Position numbers and translations under genes: made by a program. The notes below the pieces were generated by a model. It was not told where the DNA came from. It worked only from the letters and a program-made list of their open reading frames with translations, and searched no databases. Shown one piece after another: positions 6,367-12,785 of a DNA stretch of 12,909 bases; positions within the stretch are counted from its first letter, which is position 1, and each line of letters starts with the position of its first letter. The stretch covers positions 1 through 12,909 of the forward strand of contig JAKASH010000029.1 in the NCBI GenBank assembly GCA_021828225.1. Reading direction: 5' to 3'. The stretch is from Acidobacteriota bacterium (GTDB taxonomy: Bacteria; Acidobacteriota; Terriglobia; UBA7540).

Positions 6367-7452
6367 TTATCGGTGAAGCCACGGAGTCACAGGCACCTGG
6401 TCGGGGTTCTGAGGTTTATATGGCCACGTGATGCGCTTGCCGGTTGCGGCGGATTCATAGGCAGCATAAATGATCTCCAGCGTAGCGCGGCCATCGTCAC
6501 CACTTTCCATCAGTTCCTCTTGACCGAGCACGCAGCGGATGAAGTGCCGCATCTCATGCGGGAAACCGTACAGGTAAGGCTCCTCGAACACGGTAAAGGT
6601 CCAGCCCTTCGTTTCGCCGGCTTTCTCCACTGCGTATCCGTAACCTTTGTTACTATACGTTTCCATCGCACTGCCGCGTAGCAAATCGCAGTGGATCACA
6701 CCTCCGGTTCCGTAAAGCTCAACGCGGTCGTCCATGCCCCCGTGGCGCGCCCAACTGTCTTCAATCACGGCAATGGCGCCGTTTTCAAACTCCAGAATAA
6801 CCACGGAGTTGTCGTCACCCTTGGTGCGCCCTTTGTGATAGACGAGTTGGCAGTGGGCGACCACGCTCCGGGTTTTTGCCTTTCCAAACATCCAGCGGGC
6901 CCATTCGATGCCGTGGCATCCCATGTCCACCAACGCACCGCCTCCAGATCGGCTGACATCGTAGAACCAGTCGGAATGTGGCCCGGAGTGCTTTTCGCCC
7001 TGTTTGGCCATGTAGAGGTCCCCGATGGCGTTTTCGGCAACCAGTTGTTTGGCGCGGACGTACTTGGGTGAGAAGCAGATCGTTTCCGCGTACATCAGCT
7101 TCACCTTGTGCTGTTTGCATGCGGCAATCATCGCGTCAGCATCCGCCAGAGTGTGGGCTATGGGTTTTTCAAGGATAATGTGCTTGTGGGCTTCGGCCGC
7201 CGCTACCACGACCTCGCGATGCAAGTCATTTGGAATGCCTACCGCCACCACATCAATATCCTTCCGTTCCATGAGCTTCCGGTAATCCGTCAGTGCGGAA
7301 GGGATTTTCCACTTCTGCGCGAAGCCTTCAACATGAGCTTTGTTTGGCGAGCACGCCGCAAGGATTTCAACCTCCGGAACCTCCCGGAAGGCCTCGGCGT
7401 GAAGGTTTGAAACGAAAGCTGAGCCAACGATACCCACCCTTACTTTTTCCAT
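6367..7452 (-). CDS. Gfo/Idh/MocA family NAD(P)-dependent sugar oxidoreductase
   Basis: 361 aa, standard length. The N-terminal Rossmann domain starts VRVGIVGSAFVSNLHAEAF (4-22), with GIVGSAFVSNLH as the dinucleotide-binding turn. It continues to VAVGIPNDLH (69-78) and the family signature ILEKPIA (93-99), where Lys96 is catalytic. The C-terminal domain has GGGALVDMGCHGIEWARWM (170-188) with Asp176 and His180, the usual catalytic pair. Members oxidise or reduce sugar or cyclitol hydroxyls, or use NAD as a recycled cofactor in 3-keto-sugar chemistry. There is no Tat signal, so it is cytoplasmic. The start ATG at 7452 has AGGAG six bases upstream. It is transcribed away from the second PfkB gene across a shared 248-bp intergenic region. 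Substrate unknown; myo-inositol or 3-keto-glycosides are possible. Confidence 0.93.
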   Translation of the reverse strand: MEKVRVGIVGSAFVSNLHAEAFREVPEVEILAACSPNKAHVEGFAQKWKIPSALTDYRKLMERKDIDVVAVGIPNDLHREVVVAAAEAHKHIILEKPIAHTLADADAMIAACKQHKVKLMYAETICFSPKYVRAKQLVAENAIGDLYMAKQGEKHSGPHSDWFYDVSRSGGGALVDMGCHGIEWARWMFGKAKTRSVVAHCQLVYHKGRTKGDDNSVVILEFENGAIAVIEDSWARHGGMDDRVELYGTGGVIHCDLLRGSAMETYSNKGYGYAVEKAGETKGWTFTVFEEPYLYGFPHEMRHFIRCVLGQEELMESGDDGRATLEIIYAAYESAATGKRITWPYKPQNPDQVPVTPWLHR

Positions 7453-7700
7453 GAAGTACTCCTACGAATGGAATTGTTATCTGGGCACCCACGTGCCCTG
7501 CACCAGACAGCGATCCGGCGTAGCACAGACGATTGCCCCATCAACATATCACAAGCCGGGCCGGACCTGGGCCGGGAACACCTGCACAAAGCATCCGAGA
7601 CCCGGGCGTGCCCGGACCTCAAACCCAGCCCATTGAGTGTGCCCGATGTGCGAGCCTCAGATTTCTGTTGCGACAGAGAGACTTTCGGAGATAGCATCCA
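7453..7700. other. Divergent intergenic region between the oxidoreductase and kinase genes
   Basis: This 248-bp stretch must carry the start signals of two divergent units. Visible structure is a GGGCAC-CCAC-GTGCCC inverted repeat at 7483-7498, in the leader or promoter of the minus-strand gene, and the first of two 22-bp direct repeats at 7664-7685. A weak -35/-10 pair, TTGCGA (7668-7673) and TAGCAT (7692-7697) with an 18-base spacer, could serve the kinase gene. No convincing minus-strand promoter was found by eye. Confidence 0.45.
7664..7685 (+). repeat. First copy of 22-bp direct repeat upstream of the kinase gene
   Basis: This stretch and 7724-7745 match at 19 of 22 positions and lie exactly 60 bp apart. 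Each begins TCTGTTGCGACA. The core CTGTTGCGACAG of this copy is a quasi-palindrome (10 of 12 positions symmetric). Two spaced half-palindromic sites ahead of a gene suggest regulator binding; a chance duplication is the alternative. Confidence 0.5.
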
Positions 7701-8753
7701 ATGCTTTGTTCCTGCGGGAGAGGTCTGTTGCGACAAAAAGACGTTAAGGTTGACGTTGTCGGTCTCGGGCTGAATGCCACCGATACCGTCCTGATGGTTC
7801 GGGAGTTTCCTCCGCTCGGCGGGAAAGAACGCGTGGTTTCGCTCTCGCGCCAAGCCGGCGGACAGATTGCCACCGCTCTGGTGGCCTGCCAGCGTCTCGG
7901 CCTGCGAACGCGCTACGTCGGGAAGGTCGGCGACGACGAAGCCGGGCGATTTCAACTCGAAAGCCTGCGCGAGGAAGGCGTTGACATTCAGTACACGCAG
8001 GTCAGCCGCGGAGCCACGAACCAGTTTGGCATCATCATCGTCGACCAGGCCACCGGCGAACGGACCGTCTTCTGGGATCGCGACGAGCGGCTGGCCGTAA
8101 CGCCGGAGGAACTGAAACCGGAGGCCATTACCGCCGCCAGAATCCTGCACCTCGACGGGTGCGATTCCGCCGCCTGCGCACAGGCGGCAAGATGGGCGCG
8201 GCACGAGGGCATCCCTGTGGTTGCAGACCTCGATACGGTTTACAAGAAAGTGGAACAGATCTTTCCCCTGATTGACTACCTGATTGCTTCCGCGAATTTC
8301 CTGCCCGCCGTGACTGGGCACAATGACCCGTTTCGCGTCCTCGAATACATGGCGCACGAGTACAAGATCCGCGCTCCGGGAATGACGCTGGGACGTGACG
8401 GGGCGCTGGTCTTCAGCAATGGGCGATTCTATTATTCGCCCGGCTTTGTGGTGGAAACCGTGGACACCACAGGAGCGGGCGACATCTTCCACGGAGCCTT
8501 TGCCTACGGCCTGCTGCAGGGATGGGAAATCGGGCGAATTCTGGATTTCTCGAATGCCATGGCGGGGCTGAATTGTACGCGCGTCGGCGCACGAGGAGGG
8601 ATCGCAACCCGGGCTGAGGCCGAGAAGCTGATGGCCACGGGAGCACGCCACCGCAATCGCGATTATGAGAACCGGCCTCCAACTGGAGCAAACGGTGCGC
8701 GCCATCGTAAGATGAGAAGGGGTAGCGCAAGCAAAAAGGATGGCAGAAAATAA
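7701..8753 (+). CDS. PfkB family carbohydrate kinase (second copy) with basic C-terminal tail
   Basis: 350 aa from ATG 7701 (GGAG ten bases upstream). A TTG at 7728, with GGGAG seven bases upstream, gives 341 aa and an N-terminus closer to family norms, so the start is open. Motifs are VDVVGLGLNATDTV (17-30), the sugar-binding AGGQIATALVACQRLG (52-67), KVGDDEAG (75-82) and the signature DTTGAGDIFHGAF (255-267) with catalytic Asp261. The conserved body ends near residue 312. The last ~38 residues are Arg/Lys/Gly-rich, contain GARHR twice and look disordered. The gene's end overlaps the SDR start by 14 bp. The role is ATP-dependent phosphorylation of a sugar or sugar-like compound. The large minus-strand open frame across this region (7440-9164) is an antisense artefact of codon bias. 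Confidence 0.92.
   Translation: MLCSCGRGLLRQKDVKVDVVGLGLNATDTVLMVREFPPLGGKERVVSLSRQAGGQIATALVACQRLGLRTRYVGKVGDDEAGRFQLESLREEGVDIQYTQVSRGATNQFGIIIVDQATGERTVFWDRDERLAVTPEELKPEAITAARILHLDGCDSAACAQAARWARHEGIPVVADLDTVYKKVEQIFPLIDYLIASANFLPAVTGHNDPFRVLEYMAHEYKIRAPGMTLGRDGALVFSNGRFYYSPGFVVETVDTTGAGDIFHGAFAYGLLQGWEIGRILDFSNAMAGLNCTRVGARGGIATRAEAEKLMATGARHRNRDYENRPPTGANGARHRKMRRGSASKKDGRK
7724..7745 (+). repeat. Second copy of 22-bp direct repeat, overlapping a possible TTG start of the kinase
   Basis: Partner of 7664-7685, with three differences at positions 13, 15 and 20 of the repeat. It contains the TTG at 7728, which is the alternative start codon of the PfkB gene. A protein bound here would therefore cover the ribosome-binding region. 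Confidence 0.5.
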
Positions 8754-9537
8754 CTTCGCACTGATTACCGGAGCTTCAAGCGGCATTGGCGAATGCTTTG
8801 CGAGGGCTCTCGCGCGCCGCGGCCGCAACATGGTGCTGGCGGCGCGGTCGGAAGACAAGCTGGCGGAACTGGCGGCGGAACTCAAACGCGAACACGGCAT
8901 CAGCGCTGTGGTGATCGCGGCGGATCTGAGCGAGCGCGATGCCGCCGCGCAGCTTGCCTCAGCCCTCAAAGAGAAGCATCTTGACATCGGCCTGCTGGTG
9001 AATAATGCGGCTTTTGGAGGCCGTGGCGAATTCTGGAAGCTCCCGCTTGAGCGGCAGATGGCAATGGTTCGCCTGAACATCAACGCGCTGGTCGAGCTGA
9101 CGCATCTGCTCGTCCCAGCGATGGTCGAACGCGGAGGGGGCGCGATCATCAATGTCTCATCCACGGCAAGCTTCCAACCTATGGCCTACACGGCCACCTA
9201 CGCCGCCACCAAGGCCTTTGTGACGAGCTTTTCGATGGGGCTCGCCGAGGAGTTGCGCCCGCACGGCATCCGCGTGGTGACGCTGTGTCCGGGCGGCACT
9301 CGCACTAACTTCTTTGTTGCCGGCAACTACGGTGTGCGCAGCCTTCCCGGCGGCATGCAGGCTCCCGAAGAAGTGGTGGAGGAGGCACTCAGGGCGCTTG
9401 AAAGCGGCAGCGGCCTGGTGGTTCCGAGGCTTCTCAACAAGCTCTCGGTCTTTGTCCAGCGATTCATCCCGCGAGAGATGGTGGCAAAGATTGCGGCCGT
9501 GGCCTTCCGCCCCCGGAACCCCGGCAACTCGCGGTAG
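8740..9537 (+). CDS. Short-chain dehydrogenase/reductase (SDR), classical type
   Basis: 265 aa. The cofactor motif is TGASSGIG (10-17), followed by AADLSER, then LLVNNAAFGG with NNAA (88-91). The active site is INVSSTASFQPMAYTATYAATK: Ser141, Tyr154 and Lys158 in the standard S-13-Y-3-K spacing. CPGGTRTNF (183-191) follows. RSEDKL after the second strand suggests NADP preference, as an Arg commonly sits at that position. The nearest type by feel is the DltE/YohE-like group of 250-270 aa SDRs with a basic C-terminus; the substrate cannot be given. The start overlaps the kinase gene by 14 bp, so translation is probably coupled, with AAAAAGG directly before the ATG. Probably NAD(P)H-dependent oxidation or reduction of an alcohol or ketone in the same pathway as the kinase. 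Confidence 0.92.
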   Translation: MAENNFALITGASSGIGECFARALARRGRNMVLAARSEDKLAELAAELKREHGISAVVIAADLSERDAAAQLASALKEKHLDIGLLVNNAAFGGRGEFWKLPLERQMAMVRLNINALVELTHLLVPAMVERGGGAIINVSSTASFQPMAYTATYAATKAFVTSFSMGLAEELRPHGIRVVTLCPGGTRTNFFVAGNYGVRSLPGGMQAPEEVVEEALRALESGSGLVVPRLLNKLSVFVQRFIPREMVAKIAAVAFRPRNPGNSR

Positions 9538-9587
9538 AGCATCAGACTGCATCTGGGTGTGCATTTTCCCGGAAAGGATCATCAACG

Positions 9588-10301
9588 ATGGACCTGTCAA
9601 CTTTGATTCGCAACCTCCAGCAGGCGCGCATGGTGGATTTGAGCCAGACGCTGGAAGAGCACATGCCGAACTTTCCAACCCACTCGAAGTTCTTCCACAA
9701 CCTCTGGGGTTCTTACTGGCATGGCGACCGCGCCCTCAGCTACCAGATCCTGATGAACGAGCACAACGGGACGCACGTGGACGCTCCCGCGCACTTTGTC
9801 AGTGACGCCAAGCCGGAGGCGCACAAGACCATCGAGCAGATCGAGCCCAGCCGCCTGATCGGGCGCGGCGTGCGGCTCGATTGCCGCGGGAGCAAGGAAG
9901 GCGATTACATCTCCGCCGCCTTCATCAGAGACTGGGAAGCGAAGCACGGCGCGATCGAATCGAACGACATCGTGCTGTTCAATTTCGGATGGTCGGCTCA
10001 CTGGGGACCTCGTCCGGACAACCGCCGCTATCTCAAGGACTGGCCCGGCGTCAGCATGGACGCGGCAGAATACCTGGTCGGCAAGCCCGTGGCCGCCATC
10101 GGAGTCGATTCCCTTTCGCCCGACCCGCCCGCCGCGCTTGAAACCAATCCTATTCATCGCATGGTTCTCGAAAAGCAGGTCCTGATCATTGAGAACCTCA
10201 CCCGGCTCGAGGAGCTTCCGGACTTCTTCCTGTTCGTGGCGCTGCCGCTGAAGATCCGGGCCGGGTCCGGGTCACCCGTCAGGGCCGTTGCGCTGATCTG
10301 A
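9588..10301 (+). CDS. Cyclase family protein (kynurenine formamidase-like metal hydrolase)
   Basis: 237 aa, usual length for the family. The diagnostic metal site is HNGTHVDAPAHF (59-70), matching HxGTHxDxPxH, with His59, His63, Asp65 and His69. An early VDLSQTLEEHMPNFP (16-30) is the family N-terminal strand. IENLTRLEELP and FFLFVALPLKIRAGSGSPVRAVAL are the typical C-terminus. Members hydrolyse amides, lactones or isatin-like rings; KynB forms kynurenine from N-formylkynurenine. No tryptophan-degradation genes are present, so a lactonase or amidase role in the sugar pathway fits better, though this is inference. The ATG at 9588 has GGAAAGGA nine bases upstream, and the gap from the SDR gene is 50 bp on the same strand. 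It converges on kdsC with only 8 bp between the stop codons and no visible terminator. Confidence 0.93.
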   Translation: MDLSTLIRNLQQARMVDLSQTLEEHMPNFPTHSKFFHNLWGSYWHGDRALSYQILMNEHNGTHVDAPAHFVSDAKPEAHKTIEQIEPSRLIGRGVRLDCRGSKEGDYISAAFIRDWEAKHGAIESNDIVLFNFGWSAHWGPRPDNRRYLKDWPGVSMDAAEYLVGKPVAAIGVDSLSPDPPAALETNPIHRMVLEKQVLIIENLTRLEELPDFFLFVALPLKIRAGSGSPVRAVALI

Positions 10302-10309
10302 AATCCTGC

Positions 10310-10867
10310 TCATTCCCCAGCACGCAGGTAGCCTTCCACCAGCGGCTTCAACTTGCCCTGCGCGTCCAGAATGATCTCAATGGTTTCGCGGATGGCGCCC
10401 AGGCCGCCGGGAGCCTGCGTCACGTAGTGAACATGGCGCCGAAGCGCGGAGTGGCCGTTCTGAACACTCACGGCCAGACCCGCGCGCTTCATGATCGGCA
10501 GGTCAACCAGATCGTCGCCCACGTAACAGACTTCGTCATCCTTCACGCCCGCCGCCTGCAGAATCCTCTCGTAGGGCGGAATCTTCTTGAGAGTGTTCTC
10601 TTCAATGAAATCCAGCTTCAGTTCCGCCGCGCGATAGCGCACGGTATCTGAGCCGCGCCCGCTGATGATGCCGACTTTCAGCCCTGCCTCGCGCGCATAG
10701 CGGATGCCGATCCCGTCGCGGGAATGGAAGGTCTTGGTCTCAAACATTCCGCCGTCGGGCCGCGGCACATAGTAGATCCGGCCGTCGGTCATGACCCCGT
10801 CAACATCGAGAAGCAGGAGCTTGATTTTGCGGGCCCGCTGCCGGACCTGCTGCTTGGTGAGTTCCAT
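10310..10867 (-). CDS. kdsC: 3-deoxy-D-manno-octulosonate-8-phosphate phosphatase KdsC
   Basis: 185 aa, the size of HAD-type KdsC (the tetrameric C0 cap-less family). HAD motif I is DVDGVMTDG (21-29; Asp21 nucleophile, Asp23). GIISGRGSD (66-74) carries motif II, the Lys after NTLKK (94-95) is motif III, and CYVGDDLVDLPIMKRAG (114-130) holds motif IV Asp118/Asp119. The C-terminal APGGLGAIRE is characteristic of KdsC. The enzyme releases phosphate from KDO-8-phosphate, giving free KDO for lipid A glycosylation in the cytoplasm. The ATG follows GGAGG closely. It lies downstream of kdsD on the same strand, separated by 223 bp that include a 138-bp inverted-repeat element. The genes kdsA and kdsB are not in the window. 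Confidence 0.95.
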   Translation of the reverse strand: MELTKQQVRQRARKIKLLLLDVDGVMTDGRIYYVPRPDGGMFETKTFHSRDGIGIRYAREAGLKVGIISGRGSDTVRYRAAELKLDFIEENTLKKIPPYERILQAAGVKDDEVCYVGDDLVDLPIMKRAGLAVSVQNGHSALRRHVHYVTQAPGGLGAIRETIEIILDAQGKLKPLVEGYLRAGE

Positions 10868-10894
10868 GTTCCTCCTCTGATTTTGTACACAGGA

Positions 10895-11032
10895 CGTCAG
10901 GGCATGGCTTCATCCATGCCGTTGAAAAGCCGAGTGTGGCGCACGGCTTTAGCCGCTGAGGGCCTCAGGGGCTGAAGCCCTCGGCATTCGGCGAGGCAGT
11001 TAATGCGGCATGGCTGAAGCCATGCCCTGACG
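10895..11032. mobile_element. 138-bp inverted-repeat element (MITE/REP-like) between kdsD and kdsC
   Basis: The ends are 27-bp inverted repeats (10895-10921 and 11006-11032) matching at 26 of 27 positions. Each end is also internally palindromic around GGCATGGCTTCAGCCATGCC (right copy, reverse-complemented). The interior holds further hairpins: GGCTTTAGCC, CTGAGG-G-CCTCAG, GGGCTGAAGCCC, and the long-range pair GCCGAG/CTCGGC. There is no coding capacity; the only open frame (10897-11148, minus) simply translates the repeat. This architecture fits a non-autonomous palindromic element of the MITE or REP/BIME type. No target-site duplication is obvious. It sits in what should be the kdsD-kdsC transcript. 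Confidence 0.8.
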
Positions 11033-11090
11033 CCTTGCTTCATCCTCCATGTAAAAATGCTGAACCCGCGCAGAGGCCGCAGGGCCAGGT

Positions 11091-12050
11091 TCAAAACATC
11101 TGGGTGGTCCACAAATCGTGGATATGGACCACGCCCTCCAACCGGCACTGATCATCCACGACCATCAGCGAGGTGATCCGCCGGCCTTCCATGATATTCA
11201 AGGCGCGCGTCGCCAGTTCCTTGCGCCCGATGGTCGCGGGCGTGCGCGTCATCAGGTCGGCGGCGCGATGCTCCAGAGCACGGCTGCCTTCGCGCTGAAA
11301 GAAGCGCCGCAGGTCGCCGTCGGAAATCACTCCCGCCAGCCGCCCGTCGCTTTCCACCACAGCGGAGTGGCCCAGTCCCTTCTTGCTGATTTCATAGATC
11401 ACATCGGGCAGCGTGGTCTCCGGATTGACGCGCGGAATCTCGCCGCCGGTGTGCATCACGTTCTCGACGCGCCGCAGCCGCACGCCGAGCCCGCCGCCCG
11501 GATGCAGCGCCGCGTAATCCTCTTCCTTGAAACCGCGCTTTTCCAGCAGCGCCATGGCCAGCGCGTCGCCCATCGCCAGCATCGCCGTGGTTGAGGCCGT
11601 CGGCGCCAGGCCGAGCGGGCAGGCTTCCTCGCTGATGCCCACATCAATCACCACGTCGCTCGACTGGCCAAGCGTCGAAGCCGGACGTCCCGTCAGCACG
11701 ATCAGCGGAATCGCCAGGCGCTTGACGGTGTCGAGCAGCCGTAGCAGTTCCTCCGTCTCGCCGCTGTACGAAAGGGCCATCAGAACGTCGTTCGGAACCA
11801 GCCGGCCGAGATCGCCGTGTAGCGCTTCGGCAGGATGGAGGAAGAAGGAAGGCGTTCCGGTGCTTGAAAAGGTGGCCGAAATCTTCTGGCCAACCAGCCC
11901 GGACTTTCCCATGCCCGCCACCACCAGCCGGCCGCGACAGCCCAGGATGGTCTCCACCGCGCGCTCGAAACGCTGATCGAGCCGCCCGATCAGCTCGCTG
12001 ATGGCGCGCGCTTCGATCTCAAGTACCCTTCTGCCTGTTTCAAGACTCAT
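11091..12050 (-). CDS. kdsD: Arabinose-5-phosphate isomerase KdsD (SIS plus two CBS domains)
   Basis: 319 aa (E. coli KdsD about 328). The SIS domain spans about 30-175: VAGMGKSGLVGQKISATFSSTGTPSFFLHPAEALHGDLG holds Lys49, matching the active-site Lys of the family, and SYSGETEEL (94-102) is the phosphate loop. EACPLGLAPTAST and ALHPGGGLG (His183) complete the catalytic set. Two CBS domains follow, about 196-250 (VENVMH...VISDGDLRRF) and 264-319 (ADLMTRTP...VVHIHDLW). The enzyme converts ribulose-5-phosphate to arabinose-5-phosphate, the first step towards KDO. KdsC is encoded downstream, which supports the KDO role over a GutQ-like one. No clear Shine-Dalgarno precedes the ATG at 12050. An extended -10 lies about 25 bases upstream and a stronger promoter lies 700 bases away. 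Confidence 0.95.
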   Translation of the reverse strand: MSLETGRRVLEIEARAISELIGRLDQRFERAVETILGCRGRLVVAGMGKSGLVGQKISATFSSTGTPSFFLHPAEALHGDLGRLVPNDVLMALSYSGETEELLRLLDTVKRLAIPLIVLTGRPASTLGQSSDVVIDVGISEEACPLGLAPTASTTAMLAMGDALAMALLEKRGFKEEDYAALHPGGGLGVRLRRVENVMHTGGEIPRVNPETTLPDVIYEISKKGLGHSAVVESDGRLAGVISDGDLRRFFQREGSRALEHRAADLMTRTPATIGRKELATRALNIMEGRRITSLMVVDDQCRLEGVVHIHDLWTTQMF

Positions 12051-12073
12051 AAGGATGTCCGTTCAAATCAGGG

Positions 12074-12082
12074 ATGATATCA
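12074..12082 (-). promoter_or_regulatory. Candidate extended -10 promoter just upstream of kdsD
   Basis: On the minus strand TGA-TATCAT gives a -10 hexamer with 5 of 6 consensus bases and the extended TGn. No recognisable -35 lies 17 bases upstream. The implied transcript would start about 18-20 bases before the kdsD ATG. Weak evidence on its own. Confidence 0.3.
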
Positions 12083-12215
12083 CAGCCGGCAGGGTGGCTG
12101 CGGAACGGGCAGAGGGTACGACTTTAGGGAAAATTGAGTGAAGGGACGGGAGGCTACAGGAGGCGAACAGAACGTTTAGGAAGCCAACATGAGAAGCGAA
12201 GAGCCGGAATCGAGA

Positions 12216-12460
12216 TTTTCCGGTTCGTTTCCGGTTCGTTTTTTTTGCGATCTTTTGTTTTCAACAACATGGCCAGCTTTGTTTTCCGGTTTGTTTCCGG
12301 TTCGTTTTTTCGGCCAATCGTTTATTATCAACAACTTCGGTAGCTTCGTTTCAGCTTCGTTTCCGGTTTGTTTTTTAGACTCATTCTTTATTTTCATTAA
12401 CTTCCCCGGTTCGTTTTTTAAAAAAAGAATTCTTTTTTATTTTCACTTTTTGTTGTCTTC
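12216..12460. repeat. T-rich imperfect tandem repeat array, period about 66 bp, about 3.5 copies
   Basis: Units start near 12216, 12282 and 12349 with a truncated copy from about 12414. Each begins with one or two TTCCGGTTCG/TTCCGGTTTG blocks, then a run of T, then a T-rich spacer, most often with TCAACAAC or a variant. On the minus strand the frame is open through three units (12176-12397) and gives a 22-residue period with KKRTGNEPEN-like blocks. However, the GTTGTTGA block is shifted one base between units, so one reads HVVEN and the other LLIIN. That argues that the DNA, not a peptide, is what repeats. No protein claim is made. Confidence 0.75.
12421..12438. repeat. Perfect 18-bp palindrome of A- and T-runs around GAATTC
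   Basis: AAAAAAGAATTCTTTTTT is an exact inverted repeat at the right end of the T-rich array. As DNA it is a symmetric A-tract/T-tract site likely to be bent. It could also act as a weak bidirectional terminator, but the stem is A-T rich. Confidence 0.6.
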
Positions 12461-12711
12461 AAATGATGCCTATATTTGTCAACAACTTAGCTCGCTATTA
12501 AAAGTCTGGCCAGACTGTTTTCTCCTGCCGGGCCGCTTCGTTGTAGCCCAGCGTAGTTGTCTTCCGTTCGGCCGCGTAACTGCCACTGCGTTTTTCCCGT
12601 CGCAGGCCCTTTCACAGCTAAAAACCCCGCGACACCAAAACCAGTTTCGCGGCTACCAGCTTGCGACCCGGACCGGCTGCTTGTCTGCAACGCCACACTT
12701 CGGCTTGGCAC

Positions 12712-12740
12712 GTAGGGGCGCGCCTGGCGCCCACCCCTAC
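12712..12740. repeat. 29-bp imperfect hairpin (GTAGGGG ... CCCCTAC)
   Basis: Arms GTAGGGG and CCCCTAC pair perfectly over 7 bp. Inward there are two mismatches separated by a G-C pair, then three more G-C pairs around the centre CTGG. It begins about 17 bases downstream of the -10 at 12757-12762, so it would lie at the 5' end of a transcript from that promoter. It resembles dispersed genomic palindromes of the GTAGGGGCGCGCC type, which is an impression rather than a comparison made here. Confidence 0.55.
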
Positions 12741-12756
12741 CAACCCCGCAAAACAT

Positions 12757-12785
12757 AGACTAGCACGGTAGCGTAGCATTGTCAA
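12757..12785 (-). promoter_or_regulatory. Sigma70-like promoter pointing towards kdsD from 700 bp away
   Basis: On the minus strand a perfect TTGACA (12785-12780) is followed by exactly 17 bases and TAGTCT (12762-12757, three of six consensus bases, keeping the key T, A and final T). An A/T run precedes the -35. No protein gene starts close downstream, so it would drive either a long kdsD leader or a non-coding RNA. Confidence 0.5.

Noticed and set aside
7440..9164. Long minus-strand open frame (574 codons)
   Set aside because: It is antisense to the PfkB kinase and SDR genes, both of which have complete motif sets. Its translation is low-complexity Ser/Arg/Ala sequence with no family features, and it overlaps the start of the Gfo/Idh/MocA gene.
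9588..10301. Assignment as kynB in a tryptophan-degradation operon
   Set aside because: The metal motif fits the family, but there is no tryptophan dioxygenase, kynureninase or related gene in the window, so only the family name is used.
10897..11148. Minus-strand open frame of 83 codons
   Set aside because: Most of it is translation of the 138-bp inverted-repeat element, and it overlaps the 3' end of kdsD.
12176..12397. Minus-strand repeat peptide ORF (73 codons) as a gene
   Set aside because: The inner blocks shift frame between repeat units, the opposite strand is open too, and no ribosome-binding site was found. Kept only as a repeat and a finding.
12216..12460. CRISPR array
   Set aside because: Units are contiguous and diverged, with no constant repeat/unique spacer alternation, and no cas gene is nearby.
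12487..12756. Minus-strand open frame of 89 codons just after the promoter at 12757-12785
   Set aside because: It would start at the presumed transcript start with no leader, its first part translates the 12712-12740 hairpin, and the rest resembles no protein family.
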